A stretch of DNA of 64,000 nucleotides. Source: Prolixibacter sp. NT017. GTDB lineage: Bacteria > Bacteroidota > Bacteroidia > Bacteroidales > Prolixibacteraceae. Shown piece after piece: positions 29,407 to 38,029 of the stretch. Position numbers and translations under genes: made by a program. The number at the start of each line of letters is the position of its first letter. Positions within the stretch are counted from its first letter, which is position 1. The stretch lies in contig NZ_BLAV01000001.1 in NCBI RefSeq assembly GCF_009617875.1, forward strand, positions 2,356,001 through 2,420,000, given 5' to 3'. The notes beneath the pieces were generated by a model. That model had not been told where the DNA came from. It made no database searches and saw nothing but the letters and a program-made list of their open reading frames with translations.

Positions 29407-30327
29407 TTAGTTGAACGAGTGCCTGAATTCAAGGGGTGAAAAGTTGGTTTTTGTTTTAAACAATTTGCTGAAAGACTGCGGGTGTTCAAACCCTAATTCA
29501 TAAGCAATTTCGCTGACTGACATATCGGTAGTCGACAGTTTCTCTTTTGCTTTTTCAATCAGTTTGTTGTGGATGTGTTGCTGTGTGCTTTGTCCGGTCA
29601 GCACCTTCAGTAACCCGCTTAAATAATTGGGCGACACATTTAACGTTTCGGCAATGGATTGAACCGTCGGTAATCCACTCTCCATCAGGTCATCATTGTT
29701 GAAATGGTTGTTAAGAATCTCCTCCAGCTGACCCAGAATTTTGTGATTGGTAATTTTTCGTGTGAGGAACTGTCTGTGATAAAACCGGTCGGCATAGTTC
29801 AGCAATACCTCTATTTGCGAGATGATGATGTCCTGGCTAAACTGATCGATGTTGGTCAGATATTCCTGCTGAATGCTTTGCAAAATGCCTGAGATGATGA
29901 CTTCCTCTTTCTCCGAGAGGAAAAGCGCTTCGTGGACAGAATAGCCGAAGTATTCGTATTGCTTAATGGTTTTAGACAGAGACGTGTGCCAAAGGAAATC
30001 GGGATGAATAAGCAGCATCCAGCCTGAGCTTTTGTGCACTCCATTTTTACGGGATTCAATGCCAAAAATCTGGTTGGGTGCCATGAAGAACATGGTGCCT
30101 TCGTCAAAATCGTATTGCTGCTGACCATATTTGAATTTGGCGTTACAATTCCTCTTCAGCGCAATGGAATAGAAATCAAATATCAAACTTTCCGGCTCGC
30201 TCCGGTGAATACGACTCACCGATTCCATGTTAATCACGCTGATAAGCGGATGTTCTGGCTTAGGCAACCCTCTCAGCTCATGAAACTCACTAATGGTTTT
30301 AATTTTATATACCTGGCTCTTACTCAT
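29407..30327 (-). CDS. AraC-family transcriptional regulator
   Basis: This 306-residue cytoplasmic regulator has an N-terminal cupin-like sensing domain of about 190 residues. A C-terminal double helix-turn-helix follows: first helix pair around IAETLNVSPNYLSGLLKVLT, second around MSVSEIAYELGFEHPQSFSK, ending FSPLEFRHSF. It lies downstream of an SDR and an NmrA-like gene on the same strand (70-base gap to the SDR), an arrangement common for AraC regulators of small oxidoreductase operons. It is therefore more likely to control those genes than the PULs on either side. The inducer is unknown. Confidence 0.9.
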   Translation of the reverse strand: MSKSQVYKIKTISEFHELRGLPKPEHPLISVINMESVSRIHRSEPESLIFDFYSIALKRNCNAKFKYGQQQYDFDEGTMFFMAPNQIFGIESRKNGVHKSSGWMLLIHPDFLWHTSLSKTIKQYEYFGYSVHEALFLSEKEEVIISGILQSIQQEYLTNIDQFSQDIIISQIEVLLNYADRFYHRQFLTRKITNHKILGQLEEILNNHFNNDDLMESGLPTVQSIAETLNVSPNYLSGLLKVLTGQSTQQHIHNKLIEKAKEKLSTTDMSVSEIAYELGFEHPQSFSKLFKTKTNFSPLEFRHSFN

Positions 30328-30397
30328 CTTTTATTTGAGCTTTTTCATCTATCTGATTTTCTGTTTACGTTCAACACAATGGTTTTGTTCACTTGTG

Positions 30398-31117
30398 TTA
30401 CCAGGGTATTTCTTTGTCTTTGAAAAACTTGCCCGTGGTGCCATTCTTACCCATGGTGGCAAATCTTACAATCGATTTGGCTCCTTCTTCAACAGTTTGT
30501 ATTCCCTGATGCTGGTTCAGATCAGTAGCTGTATAACCCGGAGAAACACTGTTTATCGTAAAAACCGTACTTCTCAGTTCATTCGCCAACATCACGGTGA
30601 ACGCGTTCAAGGCAGTTTTGGAACAACTATACGCATCGAACATGAAATAATTGGGATTATCCTGCGCGCGATTATGAAGTGTTAAGGACCCTAATTCACT
30701 CGATACGTTTATTATGACGGGTTCATCTGATTTTCTTAAAAGATGAATGAATTGTTGTGTTGTTTGTACGGCACCAAAAAAATTGGTTTCGAATACGTTT
30801 CGTAAATTATCCATATCGCCGGAAGATATATTTTGCGGTTGCTTTCCGGCAATGCCCGCGTTATTTATTAGAACATCCAAAGCCTCAATTTGGGTCTCCA
30901 ACTCTTGTTTCGCTTTTTTTACCGAATGCATATCGGTTACATCGATTTCGACGAAATCTACATTGGAAATCCCCTGTTCATTCAATTTGGCTATCGCTTT
31001 TAAGCCTCTCGTCCTGTCCCTGCTACCCAAATAAACAAAGTACCCTAACTGTGCCATTTGTTTTGCCGTTTCATAACCAATTCCTTTGTTTGCTCCTGTT
31101 ATGAGTACTGTCTTCAT
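30398..31117 (-). CDS. Short-chain dehydrogenase/reductase (SDR)
   Basis: This 239-residue classical SDR has a cofactor glycine motif TGANKGIG (7-14), a structural NNAG (85-88), a catalytic Ser139 or Ser140 in INVSSELGS, and the YxxxK pair Tyr163/Lys167. A Ser and an Arg (GSRDR) after the second beta strand suggest NADPH preference. No signal peptide is present, so it is cytoplasmic. The family reduces carbonyl compounds; the substrate cannot be deduced. It begins 22 bases after the NmrA-like gene and precedes the AraC regulator, so the three probably form one operon, plausibly for carbonyl or quinone detoxification. Confidence 0.93.
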   Translation of the reverse strand: MKTVLITGANKGIGYETAKQMAQLGYFVYLGSRDRTRGLKAIAKLNEQGISNVDFVEIDVTDMHSVKKAKQELETQIEALDVLINNAGIAGKQPQNISSGDMDNLRNVFETNFFGAVQTTQQFIHLLRKSDEPVIINVSSELGSLTLHNRAQDNPNYFMFDAYSCSKTALNAFTVMLANELRSTVFTINSVSPGYTATDLNQHQGIQTVEEGAKSIVRFATMGKNGTTGKFFKDKEIPW

Positions 31118-31139
31118 GGTTTTGTCTTTCCGGTATTTG

Positions 31140-32039
31140 TTATTTGTTCTGAAAATAAGCTTTCGAAAATTCCTTCGCGAAATCGGTCAATTTCACTTTC
31201 CCCAACCGGGGGCGGTTACGGTAATAATCTTCTGCTAATAATCCGCTGTGGAGACCGGCATACATTTCGACCAGACCGGCTGCAATGGTCGGATTCATTC
31301 CTGCTGCTACCAACTCGTTTTCCATTTGTTCGTCGGTAATTGTCATCCATTTTAATCCTGGCTTCCCAATCGCTTCGCCTAAAACCTGAGCTGTTTGGTT
31401 GCAGGTTAATTCTTCACTGCAAACATAACGCACGCTCCTGGCAGAAGGCAATGCCAAAAGTTCTTCGACAACTGCACTTGCGATATCTCCTGGCGAAACC
31501 CAGGGAACGATATCATCGTCTCCATAATTGGCTGCGATGTAGTCCAGGTTTTTTATCATATCTGCGTAAGCATACAGATTGTAATAGAAAGAAGTGGGGC
31601 GAATATGTGTAATGGTTGTTGTCAAAGGCAATTTGTTGAGAATACCTTCGACATCATGAGCATTACGTAAAATTCCATTGCCTTTTTCCGTATGAGCTCC
31701 TATACTACTGAGGTTGACCACACGTTTTACTCCTGCCTGTTCGATTGATTGTGCATAATTATGACCAAGCCGGCGATAGTATGCCAGCAGATCGAGATTG
31801 TGGTCGAAGTAATTGTTAGGAGGAACCATAGTATATACGCTATCGGCTCCTGTAAAAGTATTGACCAGGAAGTTGATATCTTCCAGTGAGCCAATAGCTG
31901 CTGAAGCGCCAATCTCCCCGATGACTTTTTGCCTTTCCGGATTACTACTGACAACGGTAACTGAATGTCCCTTTTCTACTAACTCCCGGGTAAGCGGTTT
32001 ACTGATGTGTCCTAATGACCCTGTTACTACAATATTCAT
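31140..32039 (-). CDS. NmrA-like NAD(P)-binding protein
   Basis: This 299-residue protein of the atypical SDR/NmrA type has a Rossmann start MNIVVTGSLGHISKPL. In its GxxGxxG motif the last Gly is replaced by Ser. NADP contacts are likely around VVSSNPERQ. The later segments (ADSVYTMVPPNNYFDHN, IRPTSFYYNLYAY, and DIASAVVEELLALPSA) are as in NAD(P)H:quinone oxidoreductase-like members. It lacks the classical YxxxK pair, so it may bind cofactor as a redox sensor or be a quinone reductase. It is the first gene of the group with the SDR and AraC regulator. Confidence 0.88.
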   Translation of the reverse strand: MNIVVTGSLGHISKPLTRELVEKGHSVTVVSSNPERQKVIGEIGASAAIGSLEDINFLVNTFTGADSVYTMVPPNNYFDHNLDLLAYYRRLGHNYAQSIEQAGVKRVVNLSSIGAHTEKGNGILRNAHDVEGILNKLPLTTTITHIRPTSFYYNLYAYADMIKNLDYIAANYGDDDIVPWVSPGDIASAVVEELLALPSARSVRYVCSEELTCNQTAQVLGEAIGKPGLKWMTITDEQMENELVAAGMNPTIAAGLVEMYAGLHSGLLAEDYYRNRPRLGKVKLTDFAKEFSKAYFQNK

Positions 32040-32324
32040 GATTACTGTTTTTGGTTTCTACAAAATTGTAGAGTAATCAGAAAACGGATGTAGTCAGATC
32101 TATGATTGTTGTAGCCGAAACCGTGGTTATTTCGGCCTGCAGCATTATACTGTAGCGTAGCCGCAAACTTTTGCTCCGCTATTGGTTTCTCTTTGTGCTG
32201 ACGAGTCAGGGCAACACCCTGAAGTATTCGAACCTTGTAAAAAGTCATCGAAAACCCGATTTGGAATTCAGGCTTTCAGCCTGTTTTCCCTCACCAGACA
32301 GGACTGCGAACGGTTCTTTTACCA

Positions 32325-32351
32325 CCATCAGGGTTTGGTGTCCCCTGATGG
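32325..32351. repeat. Hairpin, 9-bp stem
   Basis: CCATCAGGG and CCCTGATGG pair across a 9-nt loop. No T-run follows on either strand, so it is listed as a structural repeat rather than a terminator. Confidence 0.5.
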
Positions 32352-32416
32352 GAAATGGGCCGCTACCCTGTTGGTGGTCGGAGACCCCGACAGTGGTCTT
32401 GGATGCTGCAACAAAA

Positions 32417-32429
32417 AACCTGACAGGTT
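32417..32429. repeat. Short palindrome AACCTGACAGGTT
   Basis: Five-bp arms around a 3-nt centre. A split version (ACCTGACA then ACCTGTCAG) occurs in island II near 45952-45979, suggesting that both islands share this element. Confidence 0.4.
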
Positions 32430-32619
32430 AGGATGCGACTTAATCGTACCAAACACCAACTGGCTTCGTTATCAAAATGCAACCCGCTGTCAGTTCTAAC
32501 CTGGTCAGTAGTTTAGTCATCATAAATTAACAAAATAATTTAAAGGGATGCAGGCAATGGGAAAGCTGTTGTGATGGTTTTCTGCGGGAAGAAAAAAATC
32601 CTTACCGCAGCGGATTAGG

Positions 32620-32653
32620 AACGAGTGCGCAATGGATGAGAAACGAGTGCGCA
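32620..32653. repeat. 12-mer AACGAGTGCGCA twice, 22 bp apart
   Basis: Copies start at 32620 and 32642. The 22-bp step equals the unit length of the array in island II. A related pair, TTACCGCAG(C/G)GGATT, starts at 32602 and 32667. Confidence 0.5.
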
Positions 32654-32724
32654 GGGAAATATTTTTTTACCGCAGGGGATTGGAGAAGGACCGGAAAAAA
32701 CCGGGGCTTCTGAACCAAAACCCA

Positions 32725-32862
32725 ACCTTACAACTACCAGTGGAAGGATAAGGTAACTACCCGGAACAGGACCTTATAACTACCAGTGGAAAATACTTAG
32801 TACTACCGGAGTCAGTTAGTTAGTACTACCAGAAGCAGAACATTACAACCTCACGAGGCTGG
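32725..32862. repeat. Six-unit 23-bp tandem repeat
   Basis: Units start at 32725, 32748, 32771, 32794, 32817 and 32840. The core ACTACC recurs at exactly 23-base steps (32733, 32756, 32779, 32802, 32825); the sixth unit is divergent. The last regular unit and the array end (TACTACCAG at 32824-32832, CTGGTAGTA at 32859-32867) are inverted copies and can fold together. There are no spacers, and 23 is not a multiple of three, so it is neither CRISPR nor a coding repeat. Confidence 0.85.
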
Positions 32863-32883
32863 TAGTAGTAAAGGATTTTTCCC

Positions 32884-32913
32884 GCAGTCCTGAGATGCGT
32901 ATCTCAGGACTGC
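32884..32913. repeat. Perfect 13-bp stem-loop
   Basis: GCAGTCCTGAGAT and ATCTCAGGACTGC enclose the loop GCGT. It is the strongest hairpin of the island. No T-run follows directly, so it is a REP-like element rather than a normal terminator, although T-rich sequence precedes it on the plus strand. Confidence 0.75.
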
Positions 32914-32948
32914 AGGAAGCTTAACTCACGAACACTGGATTTTCAACT

Positions 32949-33006
32949 TCATCTCACGAGGGAAAGTTCTTCATCACGCGAAGGTGAGATGCGCTTCGCG
33001 TTGTGA
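32949..33006. repeat. Shared island module, copy 1, with terminal hairpin
   Basis: Bases 32949-32973 are identical to 45726-45750 in island II. A bulged hairpin follows (CATCACGCGAAG pairing with CTTCGCGTTGTGATG), as a smaller hairpin follows the array in island II. Here only one 22-bp unit is present, against six there. Confidence 0.75.
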
Positions 33007-33236
33007 TGAAATCACTCTCTTTGTCCTCATTAATTTACCTCCCGATATTCGGTTATTGGAAGCCACTTTTTACTGCAAGTCAATTTTCGCATAAAAGAAT
33101 AGCAGGACCCAATTTATCTTTTACGACACAAATCATGGCAACAATAGCTAAGATAGTTATCCAATGATTCCATATACGATTTATTAGATGTGGCAGATAA
33201 TACTCTTATTCCACCAGATTTTTCAATGATTTGTTT

Positions 33237-35180
33237 TCAATTTTTCTGAAGTCCGTTTTTTAACCAAGCAGCAAATTTTCGTGGATCGGGATTATAACTA
33301 TATCCATCAGACAATTGTTCTTCCTCTTTATTTAAAATAACATAGTACGGCTGAGTATTCCGGTGAAAATGCGATATCTGGAAATCGGACCACTTATTTC
33401 CAACTGTTCGTATTTTCTTCCCTGTTGTTTCAGAAATGTATTTCTCGTTTTCGGGTAATTGTTCCCTCAAATCAACGAACAATGAAACTACAACATAATC
33501 TTCAAGAAGCAGTTTCTTCACTTCAGGATCGACCCAAACATTATCTTCCATTTTCCGGCAATTTGTGCAACCTTTTCCGGTAAAATCGATGAGCAAAGGT
33601 TTCCCTGATTTTACTGCTTCATCCAGTGCTTTGTCATAATCTTCGTAAAGAGGTATTCCATGAGGGCCAATATGTTTTTCCGGGTCAATGTTTATTGTCG
33701 ACTGTGCTACTCCCTGAACCTGCAACTTGCCAACTCCAAGCGGCGATTCGGCATAGTCAACCGGAGGTGGAAAACCGCTTATCAGTTTTACCGGCGCCCC
33801 CCACAAACCCGGGATCATATAAATTACAAATGCAAAAACAATTGTTCCTAACACAAATCTTGAAACAGGAAGATTGGTTGTAGGTGAATCGTGAGGAAAC
33901 TGAATTTTTCCCCAGAGGTAAAGTCCCAGTCCAACAAAAACGGCAATCCAAATCGAAATGAAAACTTCGCGTTCCAGAATATGAAGATTTAGTACCATAT
34001 CAGCAATCGACAGGAATTTAAACGCAAAAGCAAATTCGAGGAAGCCAAGAACGACTTTCACTGAATTCAGCCAGCTACCTGACTTTGGTAAGGTGTTTAA
34101 CCAGCCGGGAAAAGCCGCAAACAAGGCAAATGGGACGGCCAGTGCAAGCGAGAACCCCATCATGCCAATAACAGGCGCCATGCCACCGCGAAGTGCTGCC
34201 TCAACTATTAATGCACCTACAATGGGACCGGTACACGAAAATGAAACCAGAGCAAGTGCAAAAGCCATAAAGAAAATTCCAGCCAAACCACCTTTGTCGG
34301 CTTTACGATCGATTGTATTTACCCATTTGCTGGGTAAAATAATTTCGAAAGCCCCCATGAATGAGAAGGCAAACACAAAAAGCAGCAATGCAAAAAACAG
34401 GTTAAACCACGGATTGGTAGAAAGATTGTTCAAACTTTCGGCTCCAAAAATTGCGGTAACAACAGTTCCTAAGACCACATAAATAATGATGATGGAGATT
34501 CCATACCAGATTCCGTTCCGGATGCCTTTCGCCTTGGTTTTACTTTGTTTGGTGAAAAAACTTACAGTCATCGGAATCATTGGGAAAACACACGGGGTTA
34601 ACAAGGCGGCCAAACCTCCCAAAAATGCGAGGATAAAAATGTTCCAGTAATTACGCTCCTGTTCCGTGCCTGTTCTGATTGTTGTATCATCGCTCGTGGT
34701 TTTTACTTCCGAAGTATTTTCTTTTTTTAGTTTAAAAGAAAACTCTTTATCCATTGGCGGAGTGCAGGTCTCATCGTTACAACTCATAAACTCAACATAA
34801 CCTTTAACAGAACCTGAACCGCCCGTCAATTTTACCCGCTGAGAGAAGGTAACCTCTGTTTCATAATAGTTTACCTGAAGATGAAATGAAGGGTCAAACA
34901 TGTTAATGGATTCTTTGTCAGGCACAATATCACCCGACAATTCAACATTTTCCAGGTTCTCAAAATGGAATGATGTCTTAACTGGCCCCCCGCCAGGTAA
35001 CTCGGTGCCATAAAGATGCCAGCCATTGTCAATTCTTGCAGTCAGATGCAAATCATATTCTGCCTCAGAAACCTTTGTCTGTGAAAAAGTCCATTTTACA
35101 GGTTCTACTATTTGAGAACTTGCTCTCAATGCAATAATTAACATTATACATGAGAACAAAACTGTCTTTAATAACTTCAT
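33237..35180 (-). CDS. dsbD: DsbD-type thiol:disulfide interchange protein
   Basis: This 647-residue membrane protein passes electrons from cytoplasmic thioredoxin to the periplasm. All three modules and all six expected cysteines are visible. After a signal peptide, the periplasmic alpha-like domain has Cys134 and Cys139 (FMSCNDETCTPP). The eight-helix core has Cys197 (LLTPCVFPM) and Cys316 (SFSCTGP). The C-terminal thioredoxin domain has Cys538 and Cys541 (TGKGCTNCRKM). It starts 9 bases after the stop of the cysteine desulfidase-like gene, so they are co-transcribed. In this place it could reduce the TlpA-like lipoprotein encoded upstream, and through it disulfides or thiol substrates brought in by the locus D SusCD. 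That link is inferred. Confidence 0.95.
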   Translation of the reverse strand: MKLLKTVLFSCIMLIIALRASSQIVEPVKWTFSQTKVSEAEYDLHLTARIDNGWHLYGTELPGGGPVKTSFHFENLENVELSGDIVPDKESINMFDPSFHLQVNYYETEVTFSQRVKLTGGSGSVKGYVEFMSCNDETCTPPMDKEFSFKLKKENTSEVKTTSDDTTIRTGTEQERNYWNIFILAFLGGLAALLTPCVFPMIPMTVSFFTKQSKTKAKGIRNGIWYGISIIIIYVVLGTVVTAIFGAESLNNLSTNPWFNLFFALLLFVFAFSFMGAFEIILPSKWVNTIDRKADKGGLAGIFFMAFALALVSFSCTGPIVGALIVEAALRGGMAPVIGMMGFSLALAVPFALFAAFPGWLNTLPKSGSWLNSVKVVLGFLEFAFAFKFLSIADMVLNLHILEREVFISIWIAVFVGLGLYLWGKIQFPHDSPTTNLPVSRFVLGTIVFAFVIYMIPGLWGAPVKLISGFPPPVDYAESPLGVGKLQVQGVAQSTINIDPEKHIGPHGIPLYEDYDKALDEAVKSGKPLLIDFTGKGCTNCRKMEDNVWVDPEVKKLLLEDYVVVSLFVDLREQLPENEKYISETTGKKIRTVGNKWSDFQISHFHRNTQPYYVILNKEEEQLSDGYSYNPDPRKFAAWLKNGLQKN

Positions 35181-35189
35181 TTTATCTTC

Positions 35190-36476
35190 CTATTTTTTGT
35201 TGAGCATAATATTGAGTACCATCTTGTCGGTTTCCGTCATACCTTCAGAACCAATTGCACTAAGGTTATTTATCGTTTTATCGACGTCCTCATCAGCAAT
35301 TCCTTCCAGTGAACTGACGACCTTGTTATCCATAGCCATCATGGCCGAAAAAGTCGCTGATGATGCAGCGTTCGAAACTTTAAGCGCACAGCTTGGTTTA
35401 GCTCCATCACAAATGACGCCGGCAATATTGCCAATCATGTTTTTAATTGAAAAAGCGACCTGTTCTCTATTTCCACCCATTAAATAAGTTATACCACATG
35501 CTGCACCAATTCCAGCTACTGTCACTCCGCAAAGTCCGGATAACCGACCCAAGCCACGTTTGATATAAATAACCATCAGATGACTTAACGTCAGGGCCCG
35601 GATGAGCTGATCTTTGGGCTTATCCATCTCCTCGGCAAACACAACAACTGGCAACGTAGCTGTAATTCCCTGGTTTCCGCTTCCCGAATTACTCATTACC
35701 GGAACCATAGCCCCCGCCATCCGAACATCGCATGCGGCTGCTGTTACCGCCACCAGTTTATTGTAAACGCTGTCGCCCATGATGTTCAAGTACGATTTAC
35801 TCTGAATAACCCGTGCAACAGAATGTCCGAAAATGCCGTTTGAGGATTCATCAGCGGCCAATTTATTCAATACAGCAGCCTGCTGTATAAATTCCAAATC
35901 TTCCAAAGGAGCTGTTGTCGCAAAATCATAAATCTTGTTGAAGCTCAACTCCACCTGATTTGTATCCAACTGTTGTTGATCATTATCTGACAATTCATCG
36001 AGAAGAACAGTGTCATTTGCTTCGACGTAGGCAATATGGGTGTGCGTACCACAAATAATTGCTTTGGATTGAGCATTCTCTCCAAAACAACAAGCTTCGA
36101 TATATAATTTATCAGGAGCATCTTCTTTCAGGTGGACAAAGATTTGTTTACTGTCAACGAATTGTTTGGCTTCTTCCAGTTTCTCGGCATTCAAATCTTT
36201 TAATACTTCAAGCCCATATTCCGAATTACCAATAACAACACCTAATGCGATTGCAATTGGCAGTCCAATCATACCAGTACCCGGAATGCCAACTCCCATT
36301 GAATTTTTTATGATGTTCGAGCTTAAATAAACCTCGCACCGAATAATTTTTTCATCGATAACCTCTTTCGCTTTTGATACAGCCAATGCTACTGCTACAG
36401 GTTCAGTACAACCAATGGCCGGCACGACCTCTTGATGCAGTAGCTCTAACAATTCTGAATATTCTGTTTGTGACAT
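35190..36476 (-). CDS. cyuA: UPF0597/CyuA-type L-cysteine desulfidase
   Basis: Members of this family use a [4Fe-4S] cluster to convert L-cysteine to pyruvate, ammonia and sulfide; some relatives may act on serine or other substrates. The 428-residue form from the ATG at 36476 matches the family start (MSQTEYSELLELLHQEVVPA then IGCTEP). Cluster-ligand candidates are conserved: Cys23 in IGCTEP, Cys316 in SGLCGV, and Cys356 and Cys363 in CDGAKPSC. The SNSGSGNQG loop is intact. The frame is open for another 42 codons upstream (to 36602), adding a cysteine-rich segment the family lacks, so the shorter start is preferred. It sits between the TlpA-like gene and dsbD, pointing to sulfur or thiol metabolism for the locus. 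Confidence 0.88.
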   Translation of the reverse strand: MSQTEYSELLELLHQEVVPAIGCTEPVAVALAVSKAKEVIDEKIIRCEVYLSSNIIKNSMGVGIPGTGMIGLPIAIALGVVIGNSEYGLEVLKDLNAEKLEEAKQFVDSKQIFVHLKEDAPDKLYIEACCFGENAQSKAIICGTHTHIAYVEANDTVLLDELSDNDQQQLDTNQVELSFNKIYDFATTAPLEDLEFIQQAAVLNKLAADESSNGIFGHSVARVIQSKSYLNIMGDSVYNKLVAVTAAACDVRMAGAMVPVMSNSGSGNQGITATLPVVVFAEEMDKPKDQLIRALTLSHLMVIYIKRGLGRLSGLCGVTVAGIGAACGITYLMGGNREQVAFSIKNMIGNIAGVICDGAKPSCALKVSNAASSATFSAMMAMDNKVVSSLEGIADEDVDKTINNLSAIGSEGMTETDKMVLNIMLNKK

Positions 36477-36757
36477 TTTTTGTTTGTTTCGTAATTTACA
36501 CAACACTTTTACCTGAATATCAGCATTCTTACAAGCACCTTCATCATGGCAACGATCCTCATAATATGCACCACGTCCAGATGAATGAACGGGACAAATC
36601 ACCTATTCGATTTACGCTATTCAAAAAGAGTAGTTGAAATACATATGGTACTTCGGGACATTTCTATCGTGAAAAAGGCACAAAATTCCAGTTGCCAATT
36701 TATAAGGTGATCGAACAATACTGTCCGCCTGATTGACGGTTAATCAACTAATTGGAT

Positions 36758-37933
36758 CTAGTCTCCAAGGAGTTCTTCCAATTTTTTGCCCAGTTTTTCT
36801 CCGCGGATATCCTCAGCAATCAGACGTCCCTGGTTGTCAATCAAATAAATCGTGGGGACGGCTTTTACTTTATAAAGTGTAGAAATATTAAGATCATTGA
36901 AGTTGGGCCACTTCAGGTTTTCTTCTGCCACTGCCTTTTTCCACGCTTTCGGGTCTTTATCGATTGAAAAGCTGAGTACTTCAAATCCTTTTGGAGCATA
37001 CTTTTCGTAGTTGGCTTTTACGTTCGGAAGCTCTTTGCGGCAAGGCGCACACCAAGATGCCCAAAAGTCGATCAGGATTACTTTTTTGTCTTTAATGAGG
37101 TCATTCAAACTCACTTGATTGCCATTGATATCGATGGTCGTAAAGCCAGGAACTTTTTCACCTGTGCGGTTGGCCGGATACAAATCTTCAGCAACCATTT
37201 TGCCATAGTAGCTCTCCCGGGCCTCTTTTGACATGTTTTCGAAAGTCGGACGTGCATCAGGAGTAAGATAGGAATACAGGTTCAACATCAGCAGTGGTCC
37301 CCAGGAAGTCTCTTTGTTGGCATCAAACACTTCGTTATATCGTTTTTCAACCGTATTTATGAAATTTTTATCAGCTTTAGCAAACTCTGCATACCGGGGA
37401 AGAGACGTAATTGAATCCATCAGAGCCTTATTTCTGGCTCTACTAGCTTTAGCTACAAGTGCCTGAACATCTGCAAAGTCTTTATGTATAGCGTTATACA
37501 TGCTATCCAACTCATTTCTTACGTCAAGCTGGCTGTACAAATAATCGTTGCTTTTTGATCCTGAAACCTCCATTTCACTAAAGGCTGAAGTTTCAGGAGC
37601 TCCTTCCTTTCCGGGGTGTTTTACTACCTTGCCTTTTATTTTTATTGAGGTATTCTCAATCATTATCCGGTAATAATCTTCTTTATTTCCCAATACTAAG
37701 TAGTATTCACGTGGTTCAGGAACTTCGCCTTCAAAACTAAATTTACCATTTTCAATAGTGGTTTCTGCTTCAGCCTTTGCATCATACATGGCAAAAGGGA
37801 CTAAAGCTATTTTTGTACCATTATCTGCACCTGTTAGCTCACCACTGAGTTTATAACCAGTATTCGATTGTTGACATGATGCGAGGAACGCGATCAATAC
37901 AATACACCAGACCTTTATAAATGAATTTTTCAT
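36758..37933 (-). CDS. TlpA-like thioredoxin lipoprotein with DUF4369-type N-terminus
   Basis: This is a 391-residue lipoprotein (lipobox LASC, Cys20). Residues about 26-110 match the DUF4369 beta domain (YKLSGELTGADNGTKIALVPF) that often precedes redox domains in Bacteroidota. A helical linker follows, then an AhpC/TSA-TlpA thioredoxin domain from about 255 to the end. Its active site is Cys294-Ala-Pro-Cys297 (FWASWCAPCRKELP) and the cis-Pro loop is KAVPTIYLID. It likely reduces disulfides at the membrane surface facing the periplasm. It follows susD by 96 bases on the same strand, and DsbD at the end of the locus could supply its electrons. Confidence 0.92.
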   Translation of the reverse strand: MKNSFIKVWCIVLIAFLASCQQSNTGYKLSGELTGADNGTKIALVPFAMYDAKAEAETTIENGKFSFEGEVPEPREYYLVLGNKEDYYRIMIENTSIKIKGKVVKHPGKEGAPETSAFSEMEVSGSKSNDYLYSQLDVRNELDSMYNAIHKDFADVQALVAKASRARNKALMDSITSLPRYAEFAKADKNFINTVEKRYNEVFDANKETSWGPLLMLNLYSYLTPDARPTFENMSKEARESYYGKMVAEDLYPANRTGEKVPGFTTIDINGNQVSLNDLIKDKKVILIDFWASWCAPCRKELPNVKANYEKYAPKGFEVLSFSIDKDPKAWKKAVAEENLKWPNFNDLNISTLYKVKAVPTIYLIDNQGRLIAEDIRGEKLGKKLEELLGD

Positions 37934-38029
37934 CTTTTTTTACTTTAGTAACATCAAAAAGTTCCCAACAGGAAGTCAATTAACTTACCTGTTAGGCAAC
38001 TTTTTTGCGCTGTTTAATTAATAACTCTA

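Larger units (their letters stand above)
32040..33236. other. Intergenic repeat island I
   Basis: Nearly 1.2 kb between the NmrA-like gene and the end of dsbD without a supportable gene. From 32325 to 33010 it is a mosaic of hairpins and tandem repeats: a 9-bp stem at 32325-32351, a short palindrome at 32417-32429, a doubled 12-mer at 32620-32653, a six-unit 23-bp array at 32725-32862, a 30-nt perfect hairpin at 32884-32913, and a module at 32949-32973 shared with island II. The last 225 bases before dsbD are plain AT-rich sequence. Confidence 0.7.
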
